This document shows, piece after piece, positions 21,582-29,665 of a DNA stretch of 34,236 bases. Position 1 is the first letter of the stretch. Each line of letters starts with the position of its first letter. A program made the translations under genes and the position numbers. The notes beneath the pieces are model-generated. The model was not told the DNA's origin and did no database searches. It saw nothing but the letters and a program-made list of their open reading frames with translations. The stretch is from assembly GCA_021791845.1 (NCBI GenBank), contig JAJYVT010000032.1, positions 1-34,236 of the forward strand. Reading direction: 5' to 3'. Source of the DNA: Actinomycetes bacterium (GTDB lineage Bacteria > Actinomycetota > Acidimicrobiia > Acidimicrobiales > RAAP-2).

Positions 21582-23278
21582 CAGTGGGGGGAGGGTGCCC
21601 GCTCCCGGTCGCCCCGGTCTGCGACCTGGTCAAGGGGGCCGGGAGCGGGCTGGCCAGCGACGTGCTCTCGGCCATCGTCAGTTGGATCGTGGCCGGGGCG
21701 AGCTGGCTGCTCGACCAGCTCGGGGCCGTCATGTCGTCGTCGACCTCGGTGAACCTCGGCGCCGCGTGGTTCGAGCAGCACTACGCCGTCATGACCGCTC
21801 TGGCCGCGGTCGTGGCCGTGCCGATGCTCTTCCTCTCGGCGATCCAGGCCGTCTACCGTCAGAGCCCCGCGGTGCTGGCCCGGGCGGCCTTCGTGCACCT
21901 GCCGCTTGCGGGGCTCCTCACCGCCGTGGCCGTGCAGCTCGTCCACCTCTCGCTCACGGCGACCAACGCACTCTGCACGACCGTGTCGCAGAGCGCCGGC
22001 AGCGACATCCGGGCAACGCTCGAGGGCGTCTCCACCCTGTTCGAGACCTCGGGGGCGGGGGTGCCCGGGTTCGTGCTCGGGCTCGGCGCGCTGCTGGTCG
22101 TGGTGGGGGCGTTCTTCCTGTGGCTCGAGCTGATCGTGCGGTCGGCGGCGGTCTACGTCGCCGTGCTCTTCCTTCCCCTGGCCATGGCCAGCCTGGTGTG
22201 GCCGGCGGTGTCGCACTGGTGCCGCCGACTGGTGGAGACCCTGGCGGCGATCGTGCTGTCGAAGTTCGTGGTGGTGGCCGTGCTCTCCCTGGCCGTCGGC
22301 GCCATCGCCAAGGGAACCGGGTTCGCCGCGCTGCTGACCGCGGGGGCACTGCTCCTGCTGGCGGCCTTCACGCCCTTCACGCTCCTGCGGCTCGTGCCCA
22401 TGATCGAGTCCGGCGCGGCTCTCCAGCTCGAAGGCGCCCGCCAGCGGGCGCGTCAGGCGTTCGGGGCGCTGCCGAGGACGGCGGCCGCCTTCGCCTTGCG
22501 CCAGGCGGGCTCGTCGTTCCTGCCGATGGGCGAGCCCGGCACCTCGCCCATCGCCGACCCGGTCCTTCCGGGGCTCGGTGGCGGGCTCGGTGGTGGCATC
22601 GGTGGCGGGCCGGACGGGGCCGGGGGCGGGGGAGCGCTCGGTGGTCCCAGGGGTGGCGGTCCCCGCGGCGGCGGTGGGCCCGGTGGCGGTTGCGCCGGCG
22701 GCGGTCGTTCCGGTGGTGCGGGCCGGGTCGGCGGGCTGAGCGGGCTGGGCGGCCTCGGCGGGATCGGGGGTGGCGGCGGCGGTCGGGGACTCGGTGACGG
22801 AGGCGCAACAGGAGGAGGCATGGAAGCGATGACAGCGACACGGCTCGACGACTTGTGGCAGCTCGGCCCGATTCCCCCGGAGTCGTTGCCCGGCCCACTG
22901 CCCGCGCCGCCCGGTGTGACGATCACGACGTTTCCGACCGACCCCGAGGAGATGGCCGCGATGCTGGGCTCGCTCAGGCCCAGTGGCTCCCAGACAGAGC
23001 CGCCTCTGCTCGAGCCCGACAGCGTCGGCGGGCTCCCGGGGATCCCGAGCCCCCTGTGGGGTGGCACAGAGCCGCCGGGCCGGTTCAGGCCCGGCCCCAA
23101 GGACGATTGGTGGACATCGGAGGCGCTGATCCGGAAGCTGTACGACGGCCAGCTCCCTCCCATCCTGTCCACGGGCCGCGGGTGGATCCCGACCGAGCCG
23201 CCCATCGAGACACCGGAGGACAGCGCCATGTGGGACCGACGGGTGCGCGAGGACACCAAGGGCGACGATGAGTGGTGA
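21578..23278 (+). CDS. TrbL/VirB6-like conjugal transfer membrane protein
   Basis: A 566-residue protein. Residues 1-310 carry about seven membrane spans in the TrbL/VirB6 arrangement (e.g. VMTALAAVVAVPMLFLSAIQ, HLPLAGLLTAVAVQLVHLSL, VLGLGALLVVVGAFFLWLEL, AAVYVAVLFLPLAMASLVWP, AIVLSKFVVVAVLSLAVGAI). The segment LELIVRSAAVYVAVLFLPLA is very typical. Residues ~332-415 are almost pure glycine with a few Arg/Ser/Pro. Residues ~416-566 are an acidic, Pro/Trp-containing tail (DDWWTSEALIRKLYDGQLPP) I do not recognise. In T4SSs this subunit lines the inner-membrane part of the channel. It starts by a GTGA overlap with the preceding gene and ends overlapping the following one by 11 bases. Confidence 0.8.
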   Translation: MTVGGGCPLPVAPVCDLVKGAGSGLASDVLSAIVSWIVAGASWLLDQLGAVMSSSTSVNLGAAWFEQHYAVMTALAAVVAVPMLFLSAIQAVYRQSPAVLARAAFVHLPLAGLLTAVAVQLVHLSLTATNALCTTVSQSAGSDIRATLEGVSTLFETSGAGVPGFVLGLGALLVVVGAFFLWLELIVRSAAVYVAVLFLPLAMASLVWPAVSHWCRRLVETLAAIVLSKFVVVAVLSLAVGAIAKGTGFAALLTAGALLLLAAFTPFTLLRLVPMIESGAALQLEGARQRARQAFGALPRTAAAFALRQAGSSFLPMGEPGTSPIADPVLPGLGGGLGGGIGGGPDGAGGGGALGGPRGGGPRGGGGPGGGCAGGGRSGGAGRVGGLSGLGGLGGIGGGGGGRGLGDGGATGGGMEAMTATRLDDLWQLGPIPPESLPGPLPAPPGVTITTFPTDPEEMAAMLGSLRPSGSQTEPPLLEPDSVGGLPGIPSPLWGGTEPPGRFRPGPKDDWWTSEALIRKLYDGQLPPILSTGRGWIPTEPPIETPEDSAMWDRRVREDTKGDDEW

Positions 23279-24947
23279 CGGCGAGCGGCCCGCCGCCCGC
23301 TACCGCTTCGGCCCGCTGGAGCGGCGGGGTCTCATCGCCGGATGGCGCGGTGGCCAGATCGCCGCGGTGGCTGCCGGTGTGGTGGCGGCCGTCGTCGTGC
23401 TCGACGGTCGCCCGACGCCGCCACGCATCGCGCTCGCGGCCGCCTGCGTCGGCCTGTGCACGGCCGTGGCGTGGTGGCCCCTCGGCGGCCGGACGGCGGA
23501 GCAGTGGCTCCCGACCGTGGTCCGATGGGGCACGACCGGGCTCTCGGGACGCGGCCGGCGGCGCTCGACCGTCGCCGGAGCCGGTCACTGCCTCGGGCCC
23601 GACGGGCGGCCATGCCTCGTGGGCGCCACCGCCGGCCAGATCCCATCCGGGCAGGTTGCGTTCGCCCGGGCTGCGATCGGCCGTCCGGGTTCCGGCCGCG
23701 CCGCCGGGCGCGCCGGGTCCGGGCGCGCCGGGTCCGGACCCGGCGCGTACGGGCGCGGGGCGGTGTCCCGGCGGCCCGCCGACACCGGCGCGTTCGGCGG
23801 CCTGCGCATCCTCGGCTTCCGCCCCGGCGGCGGGGGCGATGCCGGGAGCCTCGCCGGACCTGGTCCCGACGGGGGGTCGGTGGGCATCGTCCACGACGGC
23901 CGGACCCGCACCTACACGGTCGCACTGTCGGTCCTCGGCCACAGCTTCGCCCTGCTCGGCACGGGCGAAAAGGACCGACGGGTCGGGTCGTGGTCGGCCG
24001 TCTTGGGCTCGATGGCCCGGGAGCGCTCCGTGCTGCACCGGCTGCAGTGGGTGGCGACCACGGTGCCGGACGACGGCGCCGCCGTGGCGGGGCACCTGGC
24101 GGCCAACGGCGTGCTGCCGGACGGCGCACCGGCGCTCCGCTCTTACCGCACACTCCTCCGGTCCTCCGGTGCCGAGACGTGCCGGCACGAGGTGCTCCTG
24201 GCCGTCCAGCTGCGCGTGGCCGGCTCGGCGGCGCGCGCCGTCCGCTCGCTCGGCGGCGGTGACCGCGCCGCCTGCGCCGTGCTGTGGCGCGAGGTGGCGT
24301 CGCTGCGGCCCCAGTTGGCGTCGGCGGACATGCCGGTGGAACAGGTGCTGGACGAGCGCGCCCTGGCAGCCGCCATCCGGCGCAGCGGGCATGCGACGTC
24401 GGCCGGGGGCGGCACGTGCCCCCCGTGCGGCGTGGGCTGGCCCTGGCCCGTCGCCCTCCAGGAGGAGTGGGGTTGCGTGCGGGCCGACAACACCTGGCAC
24501 GCCACCTACTGGATCGCCGAGTGGCCCCGGGTGGACGTCGGCCCCGAGTTCCTCGCCCCGCTGCTCCTCGGATCCGTGCGCCGATCGGTGGCCGTGGTGA
24601 TGGAGCCGCTCAGCCCCACCCAGGCCGTGCGCCAGGCGGAGAGGGCGCGCACGGCCGACATCGCCGACGCCGAGCTGCGCCGGCGGGGTGGGTTCCTCGC
24701 CACCGCCCGCCGGGCCAAGGAGGCCGAGCTGGCCAGCCGGCGCGAGGCCGAGCTCGCCGACGGGCACGCCTCGTTCCGGTTCTCGGGCTACGTCACGGTG
24801 AGCGCCCCGACCAAGGAGCAGCTGGGCGCGGCGTGCGACGCCACCGAGCAGGCCGCCTCGCAGTGCCGCCTGGAGCTGCGGCGTCTCTACGGCGACCAGC
24901 AGCGGGCGCTCACGTGCACCCTGCCCCTCGGCCGGGGCCTGTCGTGA
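23268..24947 (+). CDS. SCO6880-like conjugation membrane protein
   Basis: A 559-residue protein matching the actinobacterial SCO6880 family, which lies between TrbL and the VirB4-type ATPase in conjugation clusters. It has two N-terminal spans (~30-47 and ~53-71) as in the PrgI/VirB3-like part. A Gly/Arg/Ser/Ala repeat-rich linker follows (~130-205, GSGRAAGRAGSGRAGSG). The large soluble domain (~205-559) contains RTYTVALSVLGHSFALLG, a mid-region with a Cys pair (GGTCPPCGVGW), HATYWIAEWPRVDVGPEFLA and the family-typical end FRFSGYVTVSAPTKEQLGAA, then CRLELRRLYGDQQRAL. The linker and the Cys pair are unusual. The ATG at 23268 overlaps the upstream stop. No transfer ATPase follows; a gene of opposite strand begins seven bases later. 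Confidence 0.8.
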   Translation: MSGDGERPAARYRFGPLERRGLIAGWRGGQIAAVAAGVVAAVVVLDGRPTPPRIALAAACVGLCTAVAWWPLGGRTAEQWLPTVVRWGTTGLSGRGRRRSTVAGAGHCLGPDGRPCLVGATAGQIPSGQVAFARAAIGRPGSGRAAGRAGSGRAGSGPGAYGRGAVSRRPADTGAFGGLRILGFRPGGGGDAGSLAGPGPDGGSVGIVHDGRTRTYTVALSVLGHSFALLGTGEKDRRVGSWSAVLGSMARERSVLHRLQWVATTVPDDGAAVAGHLAANGVLPDGAPALRSYRTLLRSSGAETCRHEVLLAVQLRVAGSAARAVRSLGGGDRAACAVLWREVASLRPQLASADMPVEQVLDERALAAAIRRSGHATSAGGGTCPPCGVGWPWPVALQEEWGCVRADNTWHATYWIAEWPRVDVGPEFLAPLLLGSVRRSVAVVMEPLSPTQAVRQAERARTADIADAELRRRGGFLATARRAKEAELASRREAELADGHASFRFSGYVTVSAPTKEQLGAACDATEQAASQCRLELRRLYGDQQRALTCTLPLGRGLS

Positions 24948-24954
24948 GGAGCGG

Positions 24955-27912
24955 TCAGTGGGTGCGGCCCAACGCCAGGTCCACGACCGCCTCCACGGGC
25001 ATCGCCCGGCCCTCGGTGTAGGCGTCCTCGAGCTCCTGGTGGCTCAGCAATTCCTGCAGCCGTCGACGGTTGTCCCGGCGCGCCTCGCGCTCGGGCGGGG
25101 TCCAGTCGAAGGAGTGGGAGGAGACCTCGGTGGCATGCGCGTCGAGGGCGTCGTGGGCGCCGGTGAGCCGCGCCGCGCGCACCGCCTCCCCGCGTCGCGT
25201 GGCGCAGCAGGCGATCACCCACATCGAGAAGTTGATGGAGCCCGCTGCGCTCCCCTGCCGGTAGATCGCGACGAGTGACGAACGGGCGGCCCGCTCCGCC
25301 TCTTCGAGGTCGCCGTGGAGCAGGGCGCACACCGCGAGGTTGCCCGTGAAGTCGAGCCGCCCTCCGATCTCGTCGTTGACCCGCACCGCCTCCCGGGCGT
25401 AGCGGAGGGCGCCGGCGACGTCTCCCCCCACCAACCGGTCGTGGCTCAGGCGGGAGTACTGGGCGGCGACGGCCTGGAGGTCGCCCGACTCCTCGAGGTA
25501 GCGGAGCGCCTCGAGCGCCCGTGTGGTCGACGCGGCCGGCACGGTCGGCACGGCCGGCACGGCCGGCGGAGCCGGCGGAGGTTCGTCGCCCAGGCTGCGT
25601 CCCTCCGACCTCGCCGACGAGTGCTCGTTCATGAGCCACAGGCCGATGAGCCCCGGGTCGCCGCACGCCATGGCGGCGGCACGGGCGGCTTCCGAGCGGA
25701 CGTCGACGTCCGCGTCCCGGCTGACGCGCGCGTAGGCGAAGCGGAGGACGAGCAGCTCGGCCGAGAGGCGCGGGTCGTCCACCCCCTGCGCCGCCTCGAT
25801 CCCGGCGTCCACCAGCTCGATCGCTGCCTGCAACGTGGCGTCGGACGGCGTTCCCGAGCCGAGGATCCACGAGGCGGCGAGGAACCCGTGCGCCCGCCGT
25901 GCCGGGTCCACGCCCGATGTGCGTCGCAGCGCCCGGAGCAGGTGGGGGACCAGCTCCTCGTTCCCCCGCGAGTTGCACCACCGCCGAAGGGCGGCACCGA
26001 GGCGGATCACCGACTCGCCGTCGCCCGTCCCGTCACAGTGGTCGGCCGCGGCGCGCAGGTTGGGCCACTCGAGGTCCACGCGCCGCATCCAGCGACCCTG
26101 ATCGGGACCGCCGCGCAGTGCCGGCGCGGCGTGCTCGGCGAGCGCGAGGTAGTGAGAGGCGTGACGGTCGCGCGCCATGGCGACCGCAGCGCCGCCGCCG
26201 GCGGCCAGCTTGTCAGCGGCGTACTGACGGATCGTCTCGAGCATTCGGTAGCGGAGGTCACCGGACGAGCGCTCCGAGGCAACGAGCGACTTGTCGACCA
26301 GGGAGGCCAGGGCGTCTGCGGTCTCCAGGCTGTCTGCGGTGCCGCCGGAGGCACACACGTCCTCGGCGGCGGCGAGGTCGAAGCTGCCAACGAAGACCGA
26401 CAGGCGGTCGAGCACGGCCTGCTCGGTCGCGGTGAGGAGGTCGTAGGACCAGTCCACGGTGGCCTGGAGGGTGCGCTGGCGGGGGAGAGCGGTGCGGCTG
26501 CCGCTGGTGAGCAGACCGAACCGCTGGTCCAGGCGCCGGTGGAGGTCGACGAGCGACATCGAGCGGAGGCGGGCGGCGGCCAGCTCGAGGGCGAAGGGCA
26601 CCCCGTCCAGCCGCCGGCAGACCGAGGCGAGGAGTGCCGCCTCCGAGGCGCTGGGGGTGAAGTCGGCGTCGTAGGCCCGGACCCGTTCGAAGAAGAGGGC
26701 CACGGCGTCGGACCCGGCGAGGTCGGCGAGCGAGGAGGCGTCCTCGGGAGGGAGCGACAGCGGACCGAGGCGGTACACGCGCTCGCCGTCGATCCCGAAG
26801 GGCTCCCTCGACGTCGCCAGGACGTGGACGGCCTTCGAGCGCTCTTGGATGCGCCCGGCGATCCGGGCGCACTCGTCGACCACGTGCTCGCAGTTGTCGA
26901 GGACGATGAGCGTCTGCTGCTTCTCGAGCGCGTCCAGTAGGGCGTCGAGCCCGGCTGCTCCCGCCTCGACGTGCAGGCCGAGGGCCGAGTGGACGGCACC
27001 GGCCACCTCCTCGGGGGCGCCCACGCTCGCGAGGTCGACGAAGAACACCCCCTCACGGTTGGCATCCAGCAGCCGGGCGGCAACCTCCAGGGCCAGGCGC
27101 GTCTTGCCCGAGCCCCCGGCGCCGGCCAGGGTGACCAGACGGTGCGCCTCGACGAGGTCGGCCACCTCCGCCAGTTCGGTCCGCCGCCCGACGAAGGTGC
27201 TCGTTCGGTAGGGGAGGTTGTTCGGCAGCTCGGGGTTGTCGAGGGAGCGCAGCGGCGGGAACCTCGCCGGCAGGCCGTCCGCCACGACCTGGAAGAGCAC
27301 CTCGGGCCGCCCGAGGTCCTTCAGCCGGTGCTGGCCGAGGTTGAGGAGCGTGGTGCCAGGGGAGAGCCCGTCGCGCACCACGATGGCCGCCGACTCGGAG
27401 AGGACCACCTGTCCGCCGTGGGCGACGCCGGCGATCCGGGCGGCGCGGTGGACGTCTTCCCCCACGAGGCCCGTGACCGTTTCGGACGCCTCGCCGACGT
27501 GGATCCCCATGCGCACCCGCACGGCTTCCCCGGCGGGCCAGGGGTGGTCCCCCATCGAACGCTGGACGGCGACGGCGGCGTTGACGCAGGCGCTCGGGGA
27601 CTCGAACGTGGCGAAGAAGGCGTCCCCCTGGGTGTCCCGTTCCGTGCCTGCATGGCGGGAGAGGGCATCACGGACGATCCGGTGGTGGTCGGCGAGGAGG
27701 GTGGCGTAGCGGTCGGCGCCGAGCCGCGACAGCAGCTGGGTCGATCCTTCGATGTCCGTGAAGAGGAAGGTGAAGCTGCGCGTTCGGGAGACGTTAGTGC
27801 CGGTCGTCCCAGGTGGGAGCGGGTCCCGGTCGTACCGGCAGGCCCGGGACGGGGCCGGCCCAGGGGCTCGGTGCGCCAGCGTGCGCGGCGCGCCGTGAAG
27901 GCCGCCGCGCAC
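24955..27912 (-). CDS. Class III cyclase / NB-ARC ATPase / TPR signalling regulator
   Basis: A 985-residue multidomain protein. Residues ~44-210 form a class III nucleotide cyclase domain (FLFTDIEGSTQLL with D53; RDTQGDAFFATFES with D97; GEDVHRAARIAGVAHGGQVV). Residues ~235-540 form an NB-ARC/STAND ATPase (FVGRRTELAEV, P-loop GAGGSGKT at 264-271, Walker B LIVLDNCEHVVDEC, sensor VLATSREPFGIDGERVY, then LELAAARLRSMS). The rest is helical repeats of TPR/BTAD type with no DNA-binding domain at the C-terminus. Both metal-binding aspartates are present, but the purine-specifying Lys and the transition-state Asn positions read T94 and H155, as in a common actinobacterial subgroup. Catalysis is therefore doubtful and the domain may be a sensor. 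The only usable start is GTG 27912. Confidence 0.85.
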   Translation of the reverse strand: MRGGLHGAPRTLAHRAPGPAPSRACRYDRDPLPPGTTGTNVSRTRSFTFLFTDIEGSTQLLSRLGADRYATLLADHHRIVRDALSRHAGTERDTQGDAFFATFESPSACVNAAVAVQRSMGDHPWPAGEAVRVRMGIHVGEASETVTGLVGEDVHRAARIAGVAHGGQVVLSESAAIVVRDGLSPGTTLLNLGQHRLKDLGRPEVLFQVVADGLPARFPPLRSLDNPELPNNLPYRTSTFVGRRTELAEVADLVEAHRLVTLAGAGGSGKTRLALEVAARLLDANREGVFFVDLASVGAPEEVAGAVHSALGLHVEAGAAGLDALLDALEKQQTLIVLDNCEHVVDECARIAGRIQERSKAVHVLATSREPFGIDGERVYRLGPLSLPPEDASSLADLAGSDAVALFFERVRAYDADFTPSASEAALLASVCRRLDGVPFALELAAARLRSMSLVDLHRRLDQRFGLLTSGSRTALPRQRTLQATVDWSYDLLTATEQAVLDRLSVFVGSFDLAAAEDVCASGGTADSLETADALASLVDKSLVASERSSGDLRYRMLETIRQYAADKLAAGGGAAVAMARDRHASHYLALAEHAAPALRGGPDQGRWMRRVDLEWPNLRAAADHCDGTGDGESVIRLGAALRRWCNSRGNEELVPHLLRALRRTSGVDPARRAHGFLAASWILGSGTPSDATLQAAIELVDAGIEAAQGVDDPRLSAELLVLRFAYARVSRDADVDVRSEAARAAAMACGDPGLIGLWLMNEHSSARSEGRSLGDEPPPAPPAVPAVPTVPAASTTRALEALRYLEESGDLQAVAAQYSRLSHDRLVGGDVAGALRYAREAVRVNDEIGGRLDFTGNLAVCALLHGDLEEAERAARSSLVAIYRQGSAAGSINFSMWVIACCATRRGEAVRAARLTGAHDALDAHATEVSSHSFDWTPPEREARRDNRRRLQELLSHQELEDAYTEGRAMPVEAVVDLALGRTH
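25533..25572 (-). repeat. 9-bp in-frame tandem repeat in the cyclase/NB-ARC gene
   Basis: About four copies of a CGGCCGGCA-type unit encode a VPAVPTVPA-like linker in the C-terminal half of the protein. Confidence 0.6.
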
Positions 27913-27996
27913 GCCCAGGGGCGCATGGCCGGTCGATCGGGGTTGTGCGCCGCAGTTCGAAGGCGCAACCTATTGCCCGGACGAAGCGACCGGCCC

Positions 27997-29205
27997 ATGG
28001 GGACGAGGTTCCCCCGCACCTCGTCGGACGTGACGGCCCACGTCGCCGTCCCGTCGCTCGCCACGGCAGCGCGCATCGCCGGTGCGACAGCGGACGCCAC
28101 CGCGGCCGCCGAGCTGGCCCACCAGTTCCCGCCCGGGGCCGGGACCTGCCCCGGCTCCGCCTCCGTGGTGCTCGTCCGGGACAGCTCCTTCCCCGACGCC
28201 CTGGCGAGCCAGTACCTGGCGAGCTTCCTCGGCACGGGGACCCTGCTCACGCCGACCGGCCACCTGTCGTCGGTGACCGAGACCGCCCTCAGGGACGAAG
28301 GCATCGCCCGCGTCTACATCGTGGGCGGCAGCCTGGCGGTGAGCACAACCGTGGCGGGCGCGATCGGGTCCCTTTCCGCCTACCGGTGCGGCGGCACGGT
28401 CGCACGCGGCACGACGGTGCAGGTGACCCGGATCGCGGGCCGCACAGCGTACGCAACGGCCCAGGCCGTGGCGGCGTTCGTGGGCCCGGGCTTCGTGGGG
28501 CGGGTGGACATGGGCGGCGCCTATGGCGGGGTGAACCCGGCGGGCGGGACGGGTGCCTTCAACGCCACCGCCGGCACCGGCTCCCCCGCGCCGGCCACCG
28601 GCACCCTCCGCACGGCGATCGTGGTCACCGGCGCCAGCTTCCAAGACGCCGAGTCGGCGAGCGTCATCTCCTACGCCGAGCACCTCCCGATCGTGCTCAC
28701 CGACCCCGTGTCGCTCTCGCCGCAGGCAGCCGCCACGATCACGGCACTCGGGATCAGGCAGGTGGTCGTGATGGGCGGCCCGCTCGCCGTCTCCGACGCC
28801 GTCGTCACCCAGTTGGAGGACCTCGGGGTCTCGGTGGTGCGGGTGGCGGGGACCGACTACACCGGCACGGCGGTCGAGGCGGCCGACTTCGAGCTGAGCA
28901 CCTCCGGGCTCGGCTGGACGGCCGGGTCCGGGTTCGTCGTGGCGCGGGGCAACGGCTACGCCGACGGGCTCGCCGGCGCGCTGGTCGCGGCCGGCGCGGG
29001 CGCCGTGCACGTGCACGGGCCGGAGCCCCTCTTGCTGACCGAGACGCCGGTGTCGGTCGGGCCCTCCCTGCGGGGGTTCCTGGCCGAAGCGGGAAGCGGG
29101 GGCTCCCGCGGCGGACACGCGGTGGCGACGCTCACGGTCCTCGGTGGCCGCCTGGCGGTCACGACAGCCGCGGTGCGCACAATGCTGAACGCCCTTGGCT
29201 CCTGA
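27997..29205 (+). CDS. Cell wall-binding repeat 2 protein without a visible signal peptide
   Basis: A 402-residue protein built of cell-wall-binding-repeat-2-like units. Unit 1 has ATAARIAGATADATAAAELA, VVLVRDSSFPDALASQYLAS and IARVYIVGGSLAVSTTV. Unit 2 has VTRIAGRTAYATAQAVAAFV, AIVVTGASFQDAESASVISY and IRQVVVMGGPLAVSDAVV. Unit 3 has VVRVAGTDYTGTAVEAADFE, FVVARGNGYADGLAGALVAA and ATLTVLGGRLAVTTAAV. In Cwp proteins three such units form a trimeric wall-anchoring module. Family members are usually exported, but neither the ATG at 27997 nor the alternative at 27925 is followed by a signal peptide. The gene diverges from the cyclase regulator. Confidence 0.8.
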   Translation: MGTRFPRTSSDVTAHVAVPSLATAARIAGATADATAAAELAHQFPPGAGTCPGSASVVLVRDSSFPDALASQYLASFLGTGTLLTPTGHLSSVTETALRDEGIARVYIVGGSLAVSTTVAGAIGSLSAYRCGGTVARGTTVQVTRIAGRTAYATAQAVAAFVGPGFVGRVDMGGAYGGVNPAGGTGAFNATAGTGSPAPATGTLRTAIVVTGASFQDAESASVISYAEHLPIVLTDPVSLSPQAAATITALGIRQVVVMGGPLAVSDAVVTQLEDLGVSVVRVAGTDYTGTAVEAADFELSTSGLGWTAGSGFVVARGNGYADGLAGALVAAGAGAVHVHGPEPLLLTETPVSVGPSLRGFLAEAGSGGSRGGHAVATLTVLGGRLAVTTAAVRTMLNALGS

Positions 29206-29239
29206 GCCCGACACGTCCCGGGCCCGGCGCAGGTCGTCC

Positions 29240-29316
29240 GCCGGCGGGTTGGCGGCGGGTTGGCGGCGGGTTGGCGGCGGGTTCGCGGCGGGTTGGCGGC
29301 GGGTTCGCGGCGGGTG
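29240..29316. repeat. 11-bp tandem repeat array
   Basis: Seven units of (G/C)GCGGCGGGTT lie end to end. Exact GGCGGCGGGTT copies are at 29251, 29262, 29273 and 29295; CGCGGCGGGTT is at 29284; the terminal units (29240 and 29306) are variants. The period is not a multiple of three and the array lies outside any supported gene, 35 bp after the cell-wall-binding gene. Its clustered G-runs could form a G-quadruplex on the plus strand. The rest of 29206-29458 holds no gene I can support. Confidence 0.9.
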
Positions 29317-29458
29317 CGTGCCGCTGCTCGCAAGAGGTCCGGGAGCTCATGCCCGACCCCGAGCTCGACGCAGTGCTCCGTCAGCCCGTCAGGTGGACCG
29401 CCGAACGCCACGTCCCTCCGACGCCTGATCGAAAGGGAGCGGCGCGCGAGCGGCTGTC

Positions 29459-29632
29459 CTACAGCCGTCCTGCAACCGTGTCGGTGCGGCGGTGCCCCGG
29501 TTCGAGCGGAGCCTCGCTCGTGTCGCCGCGTTCGATGCTGGCGACGACCCTTCCGTCCAGTGTGACGTCGAACGGTCCGCGCCGGAGCTCGATCCCGACG
29601 CCTTGGCGGGTCAACCTGAGCATTGCTGGCAC
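29459..29632 (-). pseudogene. Small protein gene, probably truncated by frameshift
   Basis: The 57-residue frame starts VPAMLRLTRQGVGIELRRGP and continues FDVTLDGRVVASIERGDTSE, then APLEPGH. It looks like the start of a small beta-rich actinobacterial protein in which 'P.EPGHHtLr.r.GryssRe' normally follows. Here it ends HRRTDTVAGRL after PGH. In another frame the DNA reads RLQDGCRTAAR, closer to the expected continuation, so a frameshift near 29500 is likely. The GTG at 29632 has AGGAGG five bases before it; the ATG at 29623 is the alternative. The upstream open frame is non-coding in character. Confidence 0.45.
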
Positions 29633-29636
29633 AGTG

Positions 29637-29662
29637 GCCTCCTGCCCCTTACGGGAGGAGGA
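29637..29662. promoter_or_regulatory. Inverted repeat containing both divergent ribosome binding sites
   Basis: CCTCCTGCCCC, a short TTAC-containing loop and GGGAGGAGG form an imperfect hairpin in the 33-bp gap between the two divergent small genes. The left arm is the Shine-Dalgarno of the minus-strand gene and the right arm that of the plus-strand gene. If transcribed through, either site would be paired. Confidence 0.5.
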
Positions 29663-29665
29663 TAG

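Noticed and set aside
24923-24938. GCCCC/GGGGC hairpin at the end of the SCO6880-like gene as a terminator
   Set aside because: Only five base pairs, inside the coding sequence, and expected by chance at this GC content.
29240-29316. CRISPR-like array
   Set aside because: Units are 11 bp, contiguous and without spacers; no cas genes are present.
29349-29560. Possible small plus-strand gene starting MPDPELDAVLRQPVRWTAE
   Set aside because: It has a weak GGGAG site, but no recognisable family and its second half is antisense to the small minus-strand frame with family-like sequence; not strong enough to list.
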